Shown here: one piece after another, positions 15,841 to 24,202 of the stretch
Numbering within the stretch: the stretch's first letter is position 1
Layout: the number at the start of each line of letters is the position of its first letter
Assembly (NCBI GenBank): GCA_017051695.1
Contig: JAFIDK010000008.1
Span: forward strand, 110,485-174,484
Length of the DNA stretch: 64,000 nt
Direction: 5' to 3'
Source of the DNA: Algoriphagus aestuarii
Lineage (GTDB): Bacteria; Bacteroidota; Bacteroidia; Cytophagales; Cyclobacteriaceae
Made by a program: the position numbers and the translations under genes
The notes under the pieces: model-generated
The model's database searches: none
What the model was told of the DNA's origin: nothing
The model's input: the letters and a program-made list of their open reading frames with translations, nothing else

Positions 15841-17226
15841 TTAAGCTGCTTGTGGATCTCCAAATACGCCTACCATATTCAAAATCAAAAGGATGATCAC
15901 CAATGGACAAACCCATTTGATAAAAAACATCCAACCTGTTCTGAATAGTCCTTTAAAGCCTGGAGCACCAGATGCCAATTCATCTGCATAGTCAGAAAGT
16001 TTGGAAGCCCAGCCTGTATACAAGGCAAGCATCAAACAAATAACGATCACAGCAAAAGTTCCGAATACAAAGTCCATGATTCCAAAGAACCCTTCCAGTT
16101 TGTTTCCAAAAAAATTCAAGTGGAAAGAATGAAAAAAGTTGCCCGGAATCTGGGATAAAGCTGAAGGAACAGATAATAGCATGGCAGAAATTCCCACGAT
16201 CCAAGTGGCCTTTTTTCTACCCCATTTTCTATCATCAATCAAATACGCAACCGGCACCTCTAACATCGATATGGTAGAAGTCAAAGCAGCTACCATCAAT
16301 AGGATAAAGAATAAACCCCCGATGATATTTCCTCCTGGCATTGCGTCAAAAACTCTCGGCAACACGTCAAATACCAAAGCAGGGCCTGCCGCAGGATCTT
16401 TACCAGGAAGTAATGCAAATAATGCGGGGAAGACCATCAAACCGCCCAAAAGAGCTACTGAGGTATCCATTCCCGCAATCCAACCAGAAGACTGGATAAT
16501 GTTTGATTTTTTGGGTAAGTATGAACCAAAAGTAATCATCAATCCCCATCCTACTGACATGGAGAAGAATGCTTGACCCAAGGCCTGAAGCACTACAGCT
16601 GCATTGATTTTTGAGAAATCAGGTTTCAGATAATATTCGATTCCAGCCTCAGCACCTTCGAGGGTAACCGAACGGCCTGCGATGAAAATAATGATGATAA
16701 ACAAAACAGGCATCAAGAACTTGGAAGCTTTCTCAATCCCGCCAGAAACCCCACCAAGAACGATCAAGATGGTCATCATGATAAACAAAAAGGTCAATGG
16801 AATAACATACAAAGGCGTTTCCACGAAAACCTCAAAATCAACAGGAATATTGATGATTTCAGTAAATATATAGCCCACTGTCCATCCAGCAATCACTGAA
16901 TAATAGCTAAAAACAAAAAAGCAGACCAATACACAAAGTACGCCTGCCAATTGCCAAAACTTATTTCCTCCTGTTTCTCTGATTGCCCCAATCGGATTTT
17001 TACCGGATTTCCTACCCAATGCGATTTCATTGAAAAGCAATGGCAATGCGATTAAGAGTACACAAAGTATGTACACAAAAACAAAGGCTCCTCCTCCGTT
17101 TTCACCTACTAGATAAGGGAACCTCCAAATATTCCCCAAGCCTACTGCAGAACCTGCGGCGGCCATAATAAACCCGAGGCTTGACCCCCATTGTCCTCTT
17201 TCTTCGGTGTTTGGACTTGCTGCCAT
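15841..17226 (-). CDS. Sodium-dependent transporter of the NSS/SNF family
   Basis: 461 aa with about eleven to twelve hydrophobic segments. The hallmark first helix GSAVGLGNIWRFPYLVGENGGGAFVFVY (about residues 27-54) contains the Gly/Asn/Arg/Pro residues that bind sodium and gate the substrate site in LeuT-type transporters. The downstream LLFNEIALGRKSG and SMSVGWGLMITFGSY regions also match. Bacterial members import amino acids or related amines with sodium; the particular substrate is not readable. Single gene, with its own terminator and the palindromic copy A downstream. Confidence 0.93.
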   Translation of the reverse strand: MAASPNTEERGQWGSSLGFIMAAAGSAVGLGNIWRFPYLVGENGGGAFVFVYILCVLLIALPLLFNEIALGRKSGKNPIGAIRETGGNKFWQLAGVLCVLVCFFVFSYYSVIAGWTVGYIFTEIINIPVDFEVFVETPLYVIPLTFLFIMMTILIVLGGVSGGIEKASKFLMPVLFIIIIFIAGRSVTLEGAEAGIEYYLKPDFSKINAAVVLQALGQAFFSMSVGWGLMITFGSYLPKKSNIIQSSGWIAGMDTSVALLGGLMVFPALFALLPGKDPAAGPALVFDVLPRVFDAMPGGNIIGGLFFILLMVAALTSTISMLEVPVAYLIDDRKWGRKKATWIVGISAMLLSVPSALSQIPGNFFHSFHLNFFGNKLEGFFGIMDFVFGTFAVIVICLMLALYTGWASKLSDYADELASGAPGFKGLFRTGWMFFIKWVCPLVIILLILNMVGVFGDPQAA

Positions 17227-17292
17227 AAGATGATTTCTAAATTAATTTTGAGTGATACTAAAGTTAAATATTGGGTAAGACATGCTGTTTTA

Positions 17293-18231
17293 CTAGCTGG
17301 CTAAGATAATTTGTTTTGATAAAATTGCAATTGCCGTTCGGAAAGTTTTAGGCTCAAACCCAAGGTCTTTTTGCGCTTTATCAATGATAAAACCTGTAAT
17401 TAATGGTCTTTTTGCCGGCTGGGTGAAAATTTTTGAATCCACTCGAGCTATAAGAGACTGATCCAAATTAAAGTACTCAGCAGTCATGATGGCCATTTCA
17501 TAAGGAGACATAAAATCTTTTCCTGAGATATTATAAATTCCTTCAGCCCCTTTTTCGGCAATCAAATTACAGCCAGTGGCCAGGTCCTCTGCCAAGGTCG
17601 GAGTTCTGAATTGATCATCGACCACCTGGATATTCTTCCCTGCTTCCAAAGAGGATTTGACCCAAAGAATGATATTGGAACGACTCATATCATGGGCAAT
17701 TCCAAATACCAATACAGTTCTGGCAATAGCCCATTTGACAGAAGATGCCATCACGATTTTTTCTGCTTCCAATTTCGTCTCTCCATAATAGTTGACCGGA
17801 GCGGGAATGGCATTTTCGTCCAAAGGTCCCTTTTCACCAGAAAAGATGAAATCTGTAGAAACAAAAATAAAATGAGCAGATAGTTTTTCTCCTGCCTTGA
17901 CCAAATACTCGGTGGCTTTGACATTGATTTCGTAGGCAGCTTCTTGATTAAGCTCGCATTCATCTACATTGGTCATCGCTGCTCCATGCAGGATAATGTC
18001 AGGTTCAATCTGTGCTATCACCTGATCAACTGATTCCTTTTGAGTGATATCCAAGCTGATATATTCAAACTTTTGATCAGGAATACGACAGTCACCTTTC
18101 CCACAACCATAAACTTCAAAAGTCTCCTTTTCCGCCAATTGTGTGACCAGTTTTTGGCCAAGAAGGCCATTCACACCGGTGATGAAAATTTTCTTTTTAC
18201 TTGGTTGAGGGGAATTGATACCCATAGTCAT
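17293..18231 (-). CDS. NAD(P)-dependent sugar-nucleotide reductase-like SDR (RfbD family)
   Basis: About 312 aa from ATG at 18231 (another ATG at 18225). The Rossmann motif ITGVNGLLGQKLV is near residues 15-27, the catalytic Tyr-x3-Lys is seen in PVNYYGETKLEAEK, and VSTDFIFSG is the dTDP-4-dehydrorhamnose reductase type Ser/Thr strand. The family reduces 4-keto sugars on nucleotides, but no other rhamnose genes are nearby, so the substrate is uncertain. It overlaps the cyclophilin gene by about 30 bases and is the last gene of a seven-gene minus-strand operon. Confidence 0.82.
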   Translation of the reverse strand: MTMGINSPQPSKKKIFITGVNGLLGQKLVTQLAEKETFEVYGCGKGDCRIPDQKFEYISLDITQKESVDQVIAQIEPDIILHGAAMTNVDECELNQEAAYEINVKATEYLVKAGEKLSAHFIFVSTDFIFSGEKGPLDENAIPAPVNYYGETKLEAEKIVMASSVKWAIARTVLVFGIAHDMSRSNIILWVKSSLEAGKNIQVVDDQFRTPTLAEDLATGCNLIAEKGAEGIYNISGKDFMSPYEMAIMTAEYFNLDQSLIARVDSKIFTQPAKRPLITGFIIDKAQKDLGFEPKTFRTAIAILSKQIILAS

Positions 18232-19045
18232 TTTCAATTTTCTTTTTAGATATCTTTTCCACGGTGACTTTCATGTACACCGGATTTATCGGCTTGTCTC
18301 TGAAATCAGTCTGTTCCTTTTCTATTTTCTCTACCACATCCATTCCTTGGATCACTTGCCCAAAAACCGTGTATTCACCATCCAGATGTGGTGTGCCTCC
18401 AATGCTGGTATAGGCTTCAATCTGCTTTGGAGAATAATCCTTGGTAGCTTTGATATTCAGGGATTTTTCTATTTCCTCTCTTTTAGAAACCAATAGTGCT
18501 GTCAAACTATCAAATTCCTGGGCTTCATACAGCCGGATGTATTCTTTTTTCAAATCTTCCTGACTGCCCAGCTGCATGTATTTCATAAAAGCAGGCTGCA
18601 ACTTGCTAAAATCCACAATCAATTCAGGCTCGGAATAAACCTTGCCCAAAACGATGTAAAACTGGGAACCATTGGACCTTTTTTCCGGATTAATCCCGTC
18701 AGGTTGTCTAGCAGCCGCGATCATTCCTCTTTTATGAAAATGCTGGTCAGTGATTTCTGCAGGCAAAGTAGGCCAGTCTGCCGGAGGCAACTCTTCTTTG
18801 GTAAAAACATCTCCTCCTTGAGCCATAAATCCTTTCATGACACGGTGAAACTCCGTAGAATCAAAACGCCCGGCCTCCGCCAATTCAATGAAATTGGATT
18901 TATGAACTGGCGTATCCTCAAAAAATACGGCTACAATGGTTCCATGTCTGGTTTCTATGGTCGCCAAATACTCTTTATCACTTGCACATGACCAAAAACT
19001 GATCAACATGAATACACAGAGTAAACTTCTCCAATATCCCATCAT
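18197..19045 (-). CDS. Cyclophilin-type peptidyl-prolyl isomerase, lipoprotein
   Basis: 282 aa. The N-terminus ends in the lipobox FWSC near residue 19, so the protein should be anchored in the periplasm. The cyclophilin core shows ETRHGTIVAVFFEDTPVHKSNFIELA, FHRVMKGFMAQGGD with the catalytic Arg and the Q-G-G-D loop, GSQFYIVLG, and HLDGEYTVFGQVIQGMDVVEKI. About 80 residues between QFYIVLG and the HLDGEYTVFG loop form a Lys/Glu-rich helical insert, longer than in minimal cyclophilins but seen in other Bacteroidota homologues. Role: proline isomerisation during envelope protein folding. Four-base overlap with hemC. Confidence 0.9.
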   Translation of the reverse strand: MMGYWRSLLCVFMLISFWSCASDKEYLATIETRHGTIVAVFFEDTPVHKSNFIELAEAGRFDSTEFHRVMKGFMAQGGDVFTKEELPPADWPTLPAEITDQHFHKRGMIAAARQPDGINPEKRSNGSQFYIVLGKVYSEPELIVDFSKLQPAFMKYMQLGSQEDLKKEYIRLYEAQEFDSLTALLVSKREEIEKSLNIKATKDYSPKQIEAYTSIGGTPHLDGEYTVFGQVIQGMDVVEKIEKEQTDFRDKPINPVYMKVTVEKISKKKIENDYGYQFPSTK

Positions 19046-19980
19046 TTCTGTAAAGCAGATTTAATCTGATCTAAAATTTCCTTTCCTCCTAGCGCAAATA
19101 CCTCTTCCGCCAATTTCTCTCCTAAAGCTTCTGGGTCATTTTGGGAACCTTTCACTTCTACACTGATTCGATTCTGCCCATCCAGGCTGACAATTCCTCC
19201 ATTCAACACGATTTCTTCCTCTTGAATCCTTGCCAAAGCAAAAACCGGAATGCTACATCCTCCTTCCAATACTCTCAGAAATGCTCGCTCTGCCCGTAAT
19301 TTTTTTTCTGTTTCCGGATGGTTACATGCATCTACTATCTGTCTTTTCACCTCAGAATCAAGGTTTTTCGACACTTCTATAGCTACAGACCCCTGACCCA
19401 CCGCTGGAGTAAATTCCTCTAACTTTAATTTTTCTACGATCATCTCATCGTAACCCATTCTATGCACGCCAGCAAAAGCCAACAACAAGGCATCACAAAG
19501 CCCTTCTTCCATTTTCCGGATTCGGGTTTGCAGGTTCCCCCTCACCTCTACGGTTTTGACATGCGGGTAAAAATGCTTTAATGTAGCAACTCTACGGGTG
19601 GATGAAGTACCTAATACGAGAGGCTTTGATCGATCTGATATCGATATTCCCTTTTTATTAGAAGCGATGACATCATTTTCGCATTCACGCTCTGTAAACG
19701 AGATGATTTCAAATCCTTCAGGCAAATTTGACTGCATGTCTTTGGCGCTGTGAACCGCAATATCGATTCGGCCATCTTGCAGCTGATCTTCCAGCTCTTG
19801 GGTAAACACACCCTTGCTGCCAATTTTGGAAATGGAAACATCCAACACCTGATCTCCTTTGGTGTCAATGATGACAATCTCCGCTTCCAATCCATTTTTC
19901 TGAAGAAGAGCTTCCACATGATATGCCTGCCAAAGTGCTAATTTGCTTCCTCTTGTTCCTATTTTGATCAATTGACTCAT
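19042..19980 (-). CDS. hemC: Hydroxymethylbilane synthase (porphobilinogen deaminase)
   Basis: 312 aa. The start [15 protein letters not shown], the substrate-binding region VHSAKDMQ and [17 protein letters not shown], and the dipyrromethane cofactor attachment [15 protein letters not shown] (Cys in GGCS) are all intact. The enzyme joins four porphobilinogens into hydroxymethylbilane in heme synthesis. hemE (41.9 kb) and hemB (50.4 kb) are also in the window but in separate transcription units. It overlaps rimK upstream and the cyclophilin gene downstream by 4 bases each, so translation is coupled. Confidence 0.96.
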   Translation of the reverse strand: MSQLIKIGTRGSKLALWQAYHVEALLQKNGLEAEIVIIDTKGDQVLDVSISKIGSKGVFTQELEDQLQDGRIDIAVHSAKDMQSNLPEGFEIISFTERECENDVIASNKKGISISDRSKPLVLGTSSTRRVATLKHFYPHVKTVEVRGNLQTRIRKMEEGLCDALLLAFAGVHRMGYDEMIVEKLKLEEFTPAVGQGSVAIEVSKNLDSEVKRQIVDACNHPETEKKLRAERAFLRVLEGGCSIPVFALARIQEEEIVLNGGIVSLDGQNRISVEVKGSQNDPEALGEKLAEEVFALGGKEILDQIKSALQK

Positions 19981-20885
19981 TGATTTGTTACTCTACTGGT
20001 AGTTTTTTTCTTTACACCTAATTCAATAAACTTCACGATTTCCCCCGCAATATCAATCCCAGTTGCTTTCTCGATTCCTTCCAGTCCAGGCGAACTGTTT
20101 ACTTCTAAAATCAATGGTCCTCTTGCCGATTGCAACATATCCACACCCGCTACATCCAAACCCAATGCCTTAGCGGCTCCTAAGGCCGCAGCCCTTTCTG
20201 CTCTGGACAATTTGATGACTGTAGCCATGCCTCCACGGTGAAGATTAGAGCGAAACTCTCCTTCTGCTCCCTGACGCTTCATCGCTCCTACCACTTTCCC
20301 ATTGACCACAAATGCGCGGATATCAGCCCCTTTGGCTTCTTTGATAAATTCCTGAACAATAATCCTCGCCTTCAGCCCATGAAAAGCTTCGATTACGGAC
20401 TGTCCTGCTTTTTTGGTTTCTGCCAAAACCACTCCTAAACCTTGAGTTCCTTCCAGTAACTTGATGATCAAAGGAGCTCCTCCCACATGTTCCACGATTT
20501 GCTTTTCCCCACCTTTTGAAAAGTTGGTAAAAGCGGTCTTAGGCATCCCTAAACCTGCTTTTGACAAAATCTGCAAGCTTCTCAATTTATCCCTGCTCCG
20601 TACAATCGCCTGTGAATTGACCACTGAAAATGATCCCATCAGCTCAAATTGTCTGACCACAGCAGTTCCATAAAAAGTCACAGAGGCTCCAATCCTCGGA
20701 ATGATGGCATCCACTCCTTTGATCATTTCTCCTTTGTAAATAATAGAGGGTCCATCTTGCTCAATGATCAGATCGCATATGCTATGGTTGATAATGAGTG
20801 CCTCATGACCTGCTTCGACAATAGCCTGATGCAGTCTTTTAGTTGAGTATAAATTTGGGTTCCTAGATAGGATGGCAATTTTCAT
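19977..20885 (-). CDS. rimK: RimK-type ATP-grasp alpha-L-glutamate ligase
   Basis: 302 aa. Starts [17 protein letters not shown], the RimK N-terminal domain, followed by ATP-grasp elements: [22 protein letters not shown] (ATP-binding loop), [17 protein letters not shown], and [24 protein letters not shown] with the metal-binding Glu/Asn. RimK adds glutamates to the C-terminus of ribosomal protein S6 in E. coli; related ligases use other acceptors. The adjacent RimB-like protease gene (27 bases upstream) is its usual partner. Four-base overlap with hemC. Confidence 0.93.
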   Translation of the reverse strand: MKIAILSRNPNLYSTKRLHQAIVEAGHEALIINHSICDLIIEQDGPSIIYKGEMIKGVDAIIPRIGASVTFYGTAVVRQFELMGSFSVVNSQAIVRSRDKLRSLQILSKAGLGMPKTAFTNFSKGGEKQIVEHVGGAPLIIKLLEGTQGLGVVLAETKKAGQSVIEAFHGLKARIIVQEFIKEAKGADIRAFVVNGKVVGAMKRQGAEGEFRSNLHRGGMATVIKLSRAERAAALGAAKALGLDVAGVDMLQSARGPLILEVNSSPGLEGIEKATGIDIAGEIVKFIELGVKKKTTSRVTNQ

Positions 20886-20912
20886 GGGATTGTTTTTTGC
20901 AAATGGAAAGGA

Positions 20913-21362
20913 CTATTTTTCCCCTTCCTTTTTGCGGTATTTTTTTGCAAGATTATATCCTGATACATCCACTAGAAATCTTTTTCTTAGGATTTTTCTT
21001 CCCAGCAAAATGGCATTGCGCATGCTGGACCTGTCGGAGAGCGTGAATTCCGCGGGATATTCTTCCCCCGCAAATTTGAAGGTTATTTCTATCAAATACC
21101 TACTTTCTGCCTGACCAAATGAATTTTTGACCCGCTTTTCCCGAAACTTTTCAAATTCAAGTGTTTTTCCTGTATAGGATTTATGATCCGGCATCAATAC
21201 CTGAAAAGAAAGCATTTTCTTTCCTTCCTTTTCGGTCACCTGGATGTTTTCTGCATGGATGCTGCTGGTATAAGCTCCTGTGTCCACTTTGGCCCAGGCC
21301 AGTTTTAGGTCAAACTCCGGGATGGAGATTTTTTCTTTTCTGCCGATGATTTTCTTTTCCAT
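20913..21362 (-). CDS. RimB-like retropepsin-fold protease (ATP-dependent zinc protease family)
   Basis: 149 aa. The motif AKVDTGAYTSSIHAENI (about residues 28-44) is the Asp-Thr-Gly-Ala site of the DUF785/RimB family, distantly related to aspartic proteases; a later FTLSDRSSMRNAILLGRKILRKRFLVDVS is the second conserved block. In Pseudomonas, RimB removes the glutamate tails added by RimK. Lying beside rimK here, it probably counteracts it. ATG at 21362 is 1 base from the holB stop. Confidence 0.85.
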   Translation of the reverse strand: MEKKIIGRKEKISIPEFDLKLAWAKVDTGAYTSSIHAENIQVTEKEGKKMLSFQVLMPDHKSYTGKTLEFEKFREKRVKNSFGQAESRYLIEITFKFAGEEYPAEFTLSDRSSMRNAILLGRKILRKRFLVDVSGYNLAKKYRKKEGEK

Positions 21363-21363
21363 C

Positions 21364-22494
21364 TCAGTTCGTTTTTGCCATGGACAGGAGGACTTTCATG
21401 GAAAGATCCGTAAAGATCATCTTGGCATTACCGTTTCTTTCCAGATGATAATGTGCTAGGTTAAAAGACTCGTAAAGTTCGAGTACATGATTTTCGCTCA
21501 AAACTTTCCCACTGATTTTTTCAATAAACCCCCGGTCATCTCCCGTTGTTCTCAATAGAGTCTCCAAGCTTAAATTTTGCAACATGATCTCTCTCATCAC
21601 ATTTAGACCTGTCAAAATCGTGGATTTCTGGGCTTCTTTATCAGCTTTGTGGAAGTCATCTGCCAAGGCAAATAAATCTTTCAGCTTTTTGCCATAACAA
21701 AGCAAAAACCAGTTTCTGATTTTGCTGACCTGTTCATCTTCCACTTCATTGACAAGGCGATATGCAGTCCTTAAATCCCCGTCAGCCAACATTGCGATTT
21801 GCTCTGCAAGTTTTTCTTCACATTGCCCAGAATCGACTAAATGATTTTTTATTTCTGAATCAGAAAAGGCACGAACCATTACTTTTTGGGTTCGCGAAAG
21901 AATCGTAGTCATTAACTGCTCTGGCTGTGATGTGATCAGCATAAAAACAGTTTTGGCAGGAGGTTCTTCTATGATTTTCAGCAAGGAATTGGCCGCAGAA
22001 GGATGCAAATATTCCACTCCCCAAATCATCATCACTTTATACCCCCCCTCAAAAGACATCAAGGAAAGCGACTGTATGATCTTTTTTGCAGCTCCTTTGG
22101 AGATGTTTAATTGTTTTTTCTCGAAGCCATTGAAATAGATGTAATCATACATATTTCCATAAGGCTGTTCGGTAGCAAAAGCCCTCCAATTTGCCAACTC
22201 ATTGTTCTTTTCATCCTCATCTCCTTCCTTGTCTTTTGAAATGGAAGGAAAGGCAAAATTCAGATCAGGAACGATGAGCTTTTCCATCCTTTTACAATAA
22301 GAGCATTCTCCACAGGCATCTTTTTCGCCTGGATTTTGGCAAAAAAGATAGGTGGAAAGTGCCAGTGCCATCGTCAGGCCAGCAGATCCTTCCGGTCCGT
22401 GAAAAAGCAATGCATGCGCCAAATGGTTGTTTTTGACAGCATTGATCAGATTCTCTTTCGTTTCGGGCAAGCCCGGTATATCAGCAAAAAGCAT
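21364..22494 (-). CDS. holB: DNA polymerase III delta-prime subunit
   Basis: 376 aa. The clamp-loader AAA fold is recognised by HALLFHGPEGSAGLTMALAL, where the Walker A Lys/Thr are replaced (delta-prime does not hydrolyse ATP), the zinc-binding CGECSYCKRM cluster, and YLHPSAANSLLKIIEEPPAKTVFMLITSQPEQLMTTILSRTQ, which contains the conserved SLLK-EEPP and SRxQ (sensor-like) elements. It is a structural member of the replication clamp loader. Twelve bases downstream of the nucleotidyltransferase-like gene in the operon. Confidence 0.92.
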   Translation of the reverse strand: MLFADIPGLPETKENLINAVKNNHLAHALLFHGPEGSAGLTMALALSTYLFCQNPGEKDACGECSYCKRMEKLIVPDLNFAFPSISKDKEGDEDEKNNELANWRAFATEQPYGNMYDYIYFNGFEKKQLNISKGAAKKIIQSLSLMSFEGGYKVMMIWGVEYLHPSAANSLLKIIEEPPAKTVFMLITSQPEQLMTTILSRTQKVMVRAFSDSEIKNHLVDSGQCEEKLAEQIAMLADGDLRTAYRLVNEVEDEQVSKIRNWFLLCYGKKLKDLFALADDFHKADKEAQKSTILTGLNVMREIMLQNLSLETLLRTTGDDRGFIEKISGKVLSENHVLELYESFNLAHYHLERNGNAKMIFTDLSMKVLLSMAKTN

Positions 22495-22506
22495 GTTTCG
22501 ATTTTA

Positions 22507-23703
22507 TCAGGAAGATATCTCCCAAATTCTGTAGGTTTTGGTTAATTCAAAAATCCATCGGAGGATTTCTTCATCTTTTTTTGTCCACTCCACTTTTCTT
22601 CTTGCCATTACTGCCATGGCCGTTTCCTGAAATTTCTCGAATTGATAGGTAGAAATCCCGCTTTTTCCTCCCCAGGAAAAGGAAGGAATGAAGTTTTTAG
22701 GATATCCTTCACCAAAGATACTTGCACCCACACCGGCGACAGTCCCTGTGTTAAACATGGTGTTGATCCCACATTTTGAATGATCTCCCATCATCAAGCC
22801 GCAAAACTGCAGGCCAGTATTTGAGAAACTGCCTTTGGTGTAATCCCAAAGTTTGACAGGGGAATAATTATTTTTCAGATTGCTGGTGTTGGTATCAGCA
22901 CCTAGATTACACCATTCCCCGATCACGGAGTTTCCCAAAAAACCTTCATGACCTTTGTTGCTGTAGCCGAAAAGCACGGAATTGGAAACTTCCCCCCCTA
23001 TTTTGGAAAAAGGCCCAATTGTCGTATCACCTCTCAGCTTCGCTCCCATATTGACAGTAGAACCTTCGCAAAGGGCAAATGGGCCTCGAATCAAGGAACC
23101 TTCTTGAATTTCTGCATTTTTCCCAATGTAAATCGGACCATTTTCAGCATTTAGAATGGACGCTTTGATTGTGGCTCCTTCTTCGATAAATATATTCTCA
23201 GGTGAATACACCTTAGTGAATGAATCGTTGATTTCAATGGATTTTCTTCCTTTGGTAATCAGGTGGAAATCTGATTTAATTTCAGATCCATTGAACTGAA
23301 ATATATGCCACGTTTTCTGAAGTAGAGTTGGCTCAAATGCCAATTGGATAATTTCTTTTTCTTTGGCTTTATCCAGATTATTTTCAGTTTCTCCTATATA
23401 CGTGGCCAATAATGTTTTGCCAAAATAAAGTGACTGATTCTCCTGAAGGGCCTTCAAGGTTTCTATTTCCTTTTCTCCAGGGATCCATGAACCGTTGATT
23501 GCCAAAAGATCACCTTTGGCCCTTGGGAATTTTGACATGAGGTATTTCTGGGTTAGGTAAGAAACCTCTACATCCAATCGCTTTTGCCATTTATCAGCGA
23601 TTTTCAGGATCCCTACACGAATATCCGCTACCGGCCTGGTAAAAGTAAAAGGGAGCAGCGATCCCCTTATCGCCGGATCATCAAACAATAACAAGTTAAC
23701 CAT
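22507..23703 (-). CDS. GlmU-like sugar nucleotidyltransferase family protein
   Basis: 398 aa from ATG at 23703; an upstream reading to 23736 would run through the rpmE2 terminator and is rejected. The N-terminus LLLFDDPAIRGSLLPFTFTRPVADIRVGI has the Bacteroidota GlmU-like signature, in which the classical nucleotidyltransferase loop is altered. From about residue 170 the protein has left-handed beta-helix hexapeptide repeats (IFIEEGATIKASILNAENGPIYIGKNAEI). This resembles sugar-1-phosphate nucleotidyl/acyltransferases, but the exact sugar is unknown. First gene of the operon that includes holB, rimK and hemC. Confidence 0.78.
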   Translation of the reverse strand: MVNLLLFDDPAIRGSLLPFTFTRPVADIRVGILKIADKWQKRLDVEVSYLTQKYLMSKFPRAKGDLLAINGSWIPGEKEIETLKALQENQSLYFGKTLLATYIGETENNLDKAKEKEIIQLAFEPTLLQKTWHIFQFNGSEIKSDFHLITKGRKSIEINDSFTKVYSPENIFIEEGATIKASILNAENGPIYIGKNAEIQEGSLIRGPFALCEGSTVNMGAKLRGDTTIGPFSKIGGEVSNSVLFGYSNKGHEGFLGNSVIGEWCNLGADTNTSNLKNNYSPVKLWDYTKGSFSNTGLQFCGLMMGDHSKCGINTMFNTGTVAGVGASIFGEGYPKNFIPSFSWGGKSGISTYQFEKFQETAMAVMARRKVEWTKKDEEILRWIFELTKTYRIWEISS

Positions 23704-23714
23704 GGGGCAAAAAT

Positions 23715-23754
23715 AAAAAAGTCTCCCGGAATCCATGCTCCGGAAGACTTTTTA
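23715..23754. terminator. Terminator between rpmE2 and the GlmU-like gene
   Basis: aaaaaagtctcccgga-atccatgc-tccggaagactttttag is a ten-pair stem (one mismatch) with A/T tails on both sides. On the minus strand it follows rpmE2. Confidence 0.85.
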
Positions 23755-23772
23755 GAATGTGTTGTAGAAGAA

Positions 23773-24021
23773 TTACTTCTTCTGAGCGTATCTTCTGTTG
23801 AATTTCTCAACTCGACCAGCTGTGTCAAGCATCATTTTCTTACCAGTGTAGAATGGGTGAGACTGAGAGCTCACTTCAATTTTATACACAGGATATTCGT
23901 TGCCATCTTCCCAAACGATTGTTTCGCTGGTTTCGATAGTCGACTTGGTCAAAAACTTGAACTCGCTAGAAGTGTCATAGAAAACCACGTCTCTGTAGTT
24001 TGGATGAATATCGGCTTTCAT
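23773..24021 (-). CDS. rpmE2: 50S ribosomal protein L31 type B
   Basis: 82 aa. [19 protein letters not shown] and [29 protein letters not shown] match L31. It has no cysteines, so this is the zinc-independent (C-minus) form, and the extra central segment marks type B. It stands alone, with a terminator behind it. Confidence 0.96.
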   Translation of the reverse strand: MKADIHPNYRDVVFYDTSSEFKFLTKSTIETSETIVWEDGNEYPVYKIEVSSQSHPFYTGKKMMLDTAGRVEKFNRRYAQKK

Positions 24022-24202
24022 TGTATCGTTAGTTTTATAGTACCTTTTTCAAATGAGGCACAAAGTTACCCTTTTTCAGAAATTCCGCAAAAAGTTTATC
24101 AAGTATTTCTAATTGAATTGGTAAAATCCTTAAACTTTAGCTTCGAAATCCAAAAATACTGCCTTATTTTAAGAATCATACGCTTTTTTCAGGCTTAATC
24201 GA

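Noticed and set aside
16139-16576. 145-codon plus-strand frame within the sodium symporter
   Set aside because: Antisense to a clear transporter gene; lacks start context and any family pattern.
23704-23736. Longer start of the GlmU-like gene
   Set aside because: The segment belongs to the terminator of rpmE2 and encodes no family-like residues.
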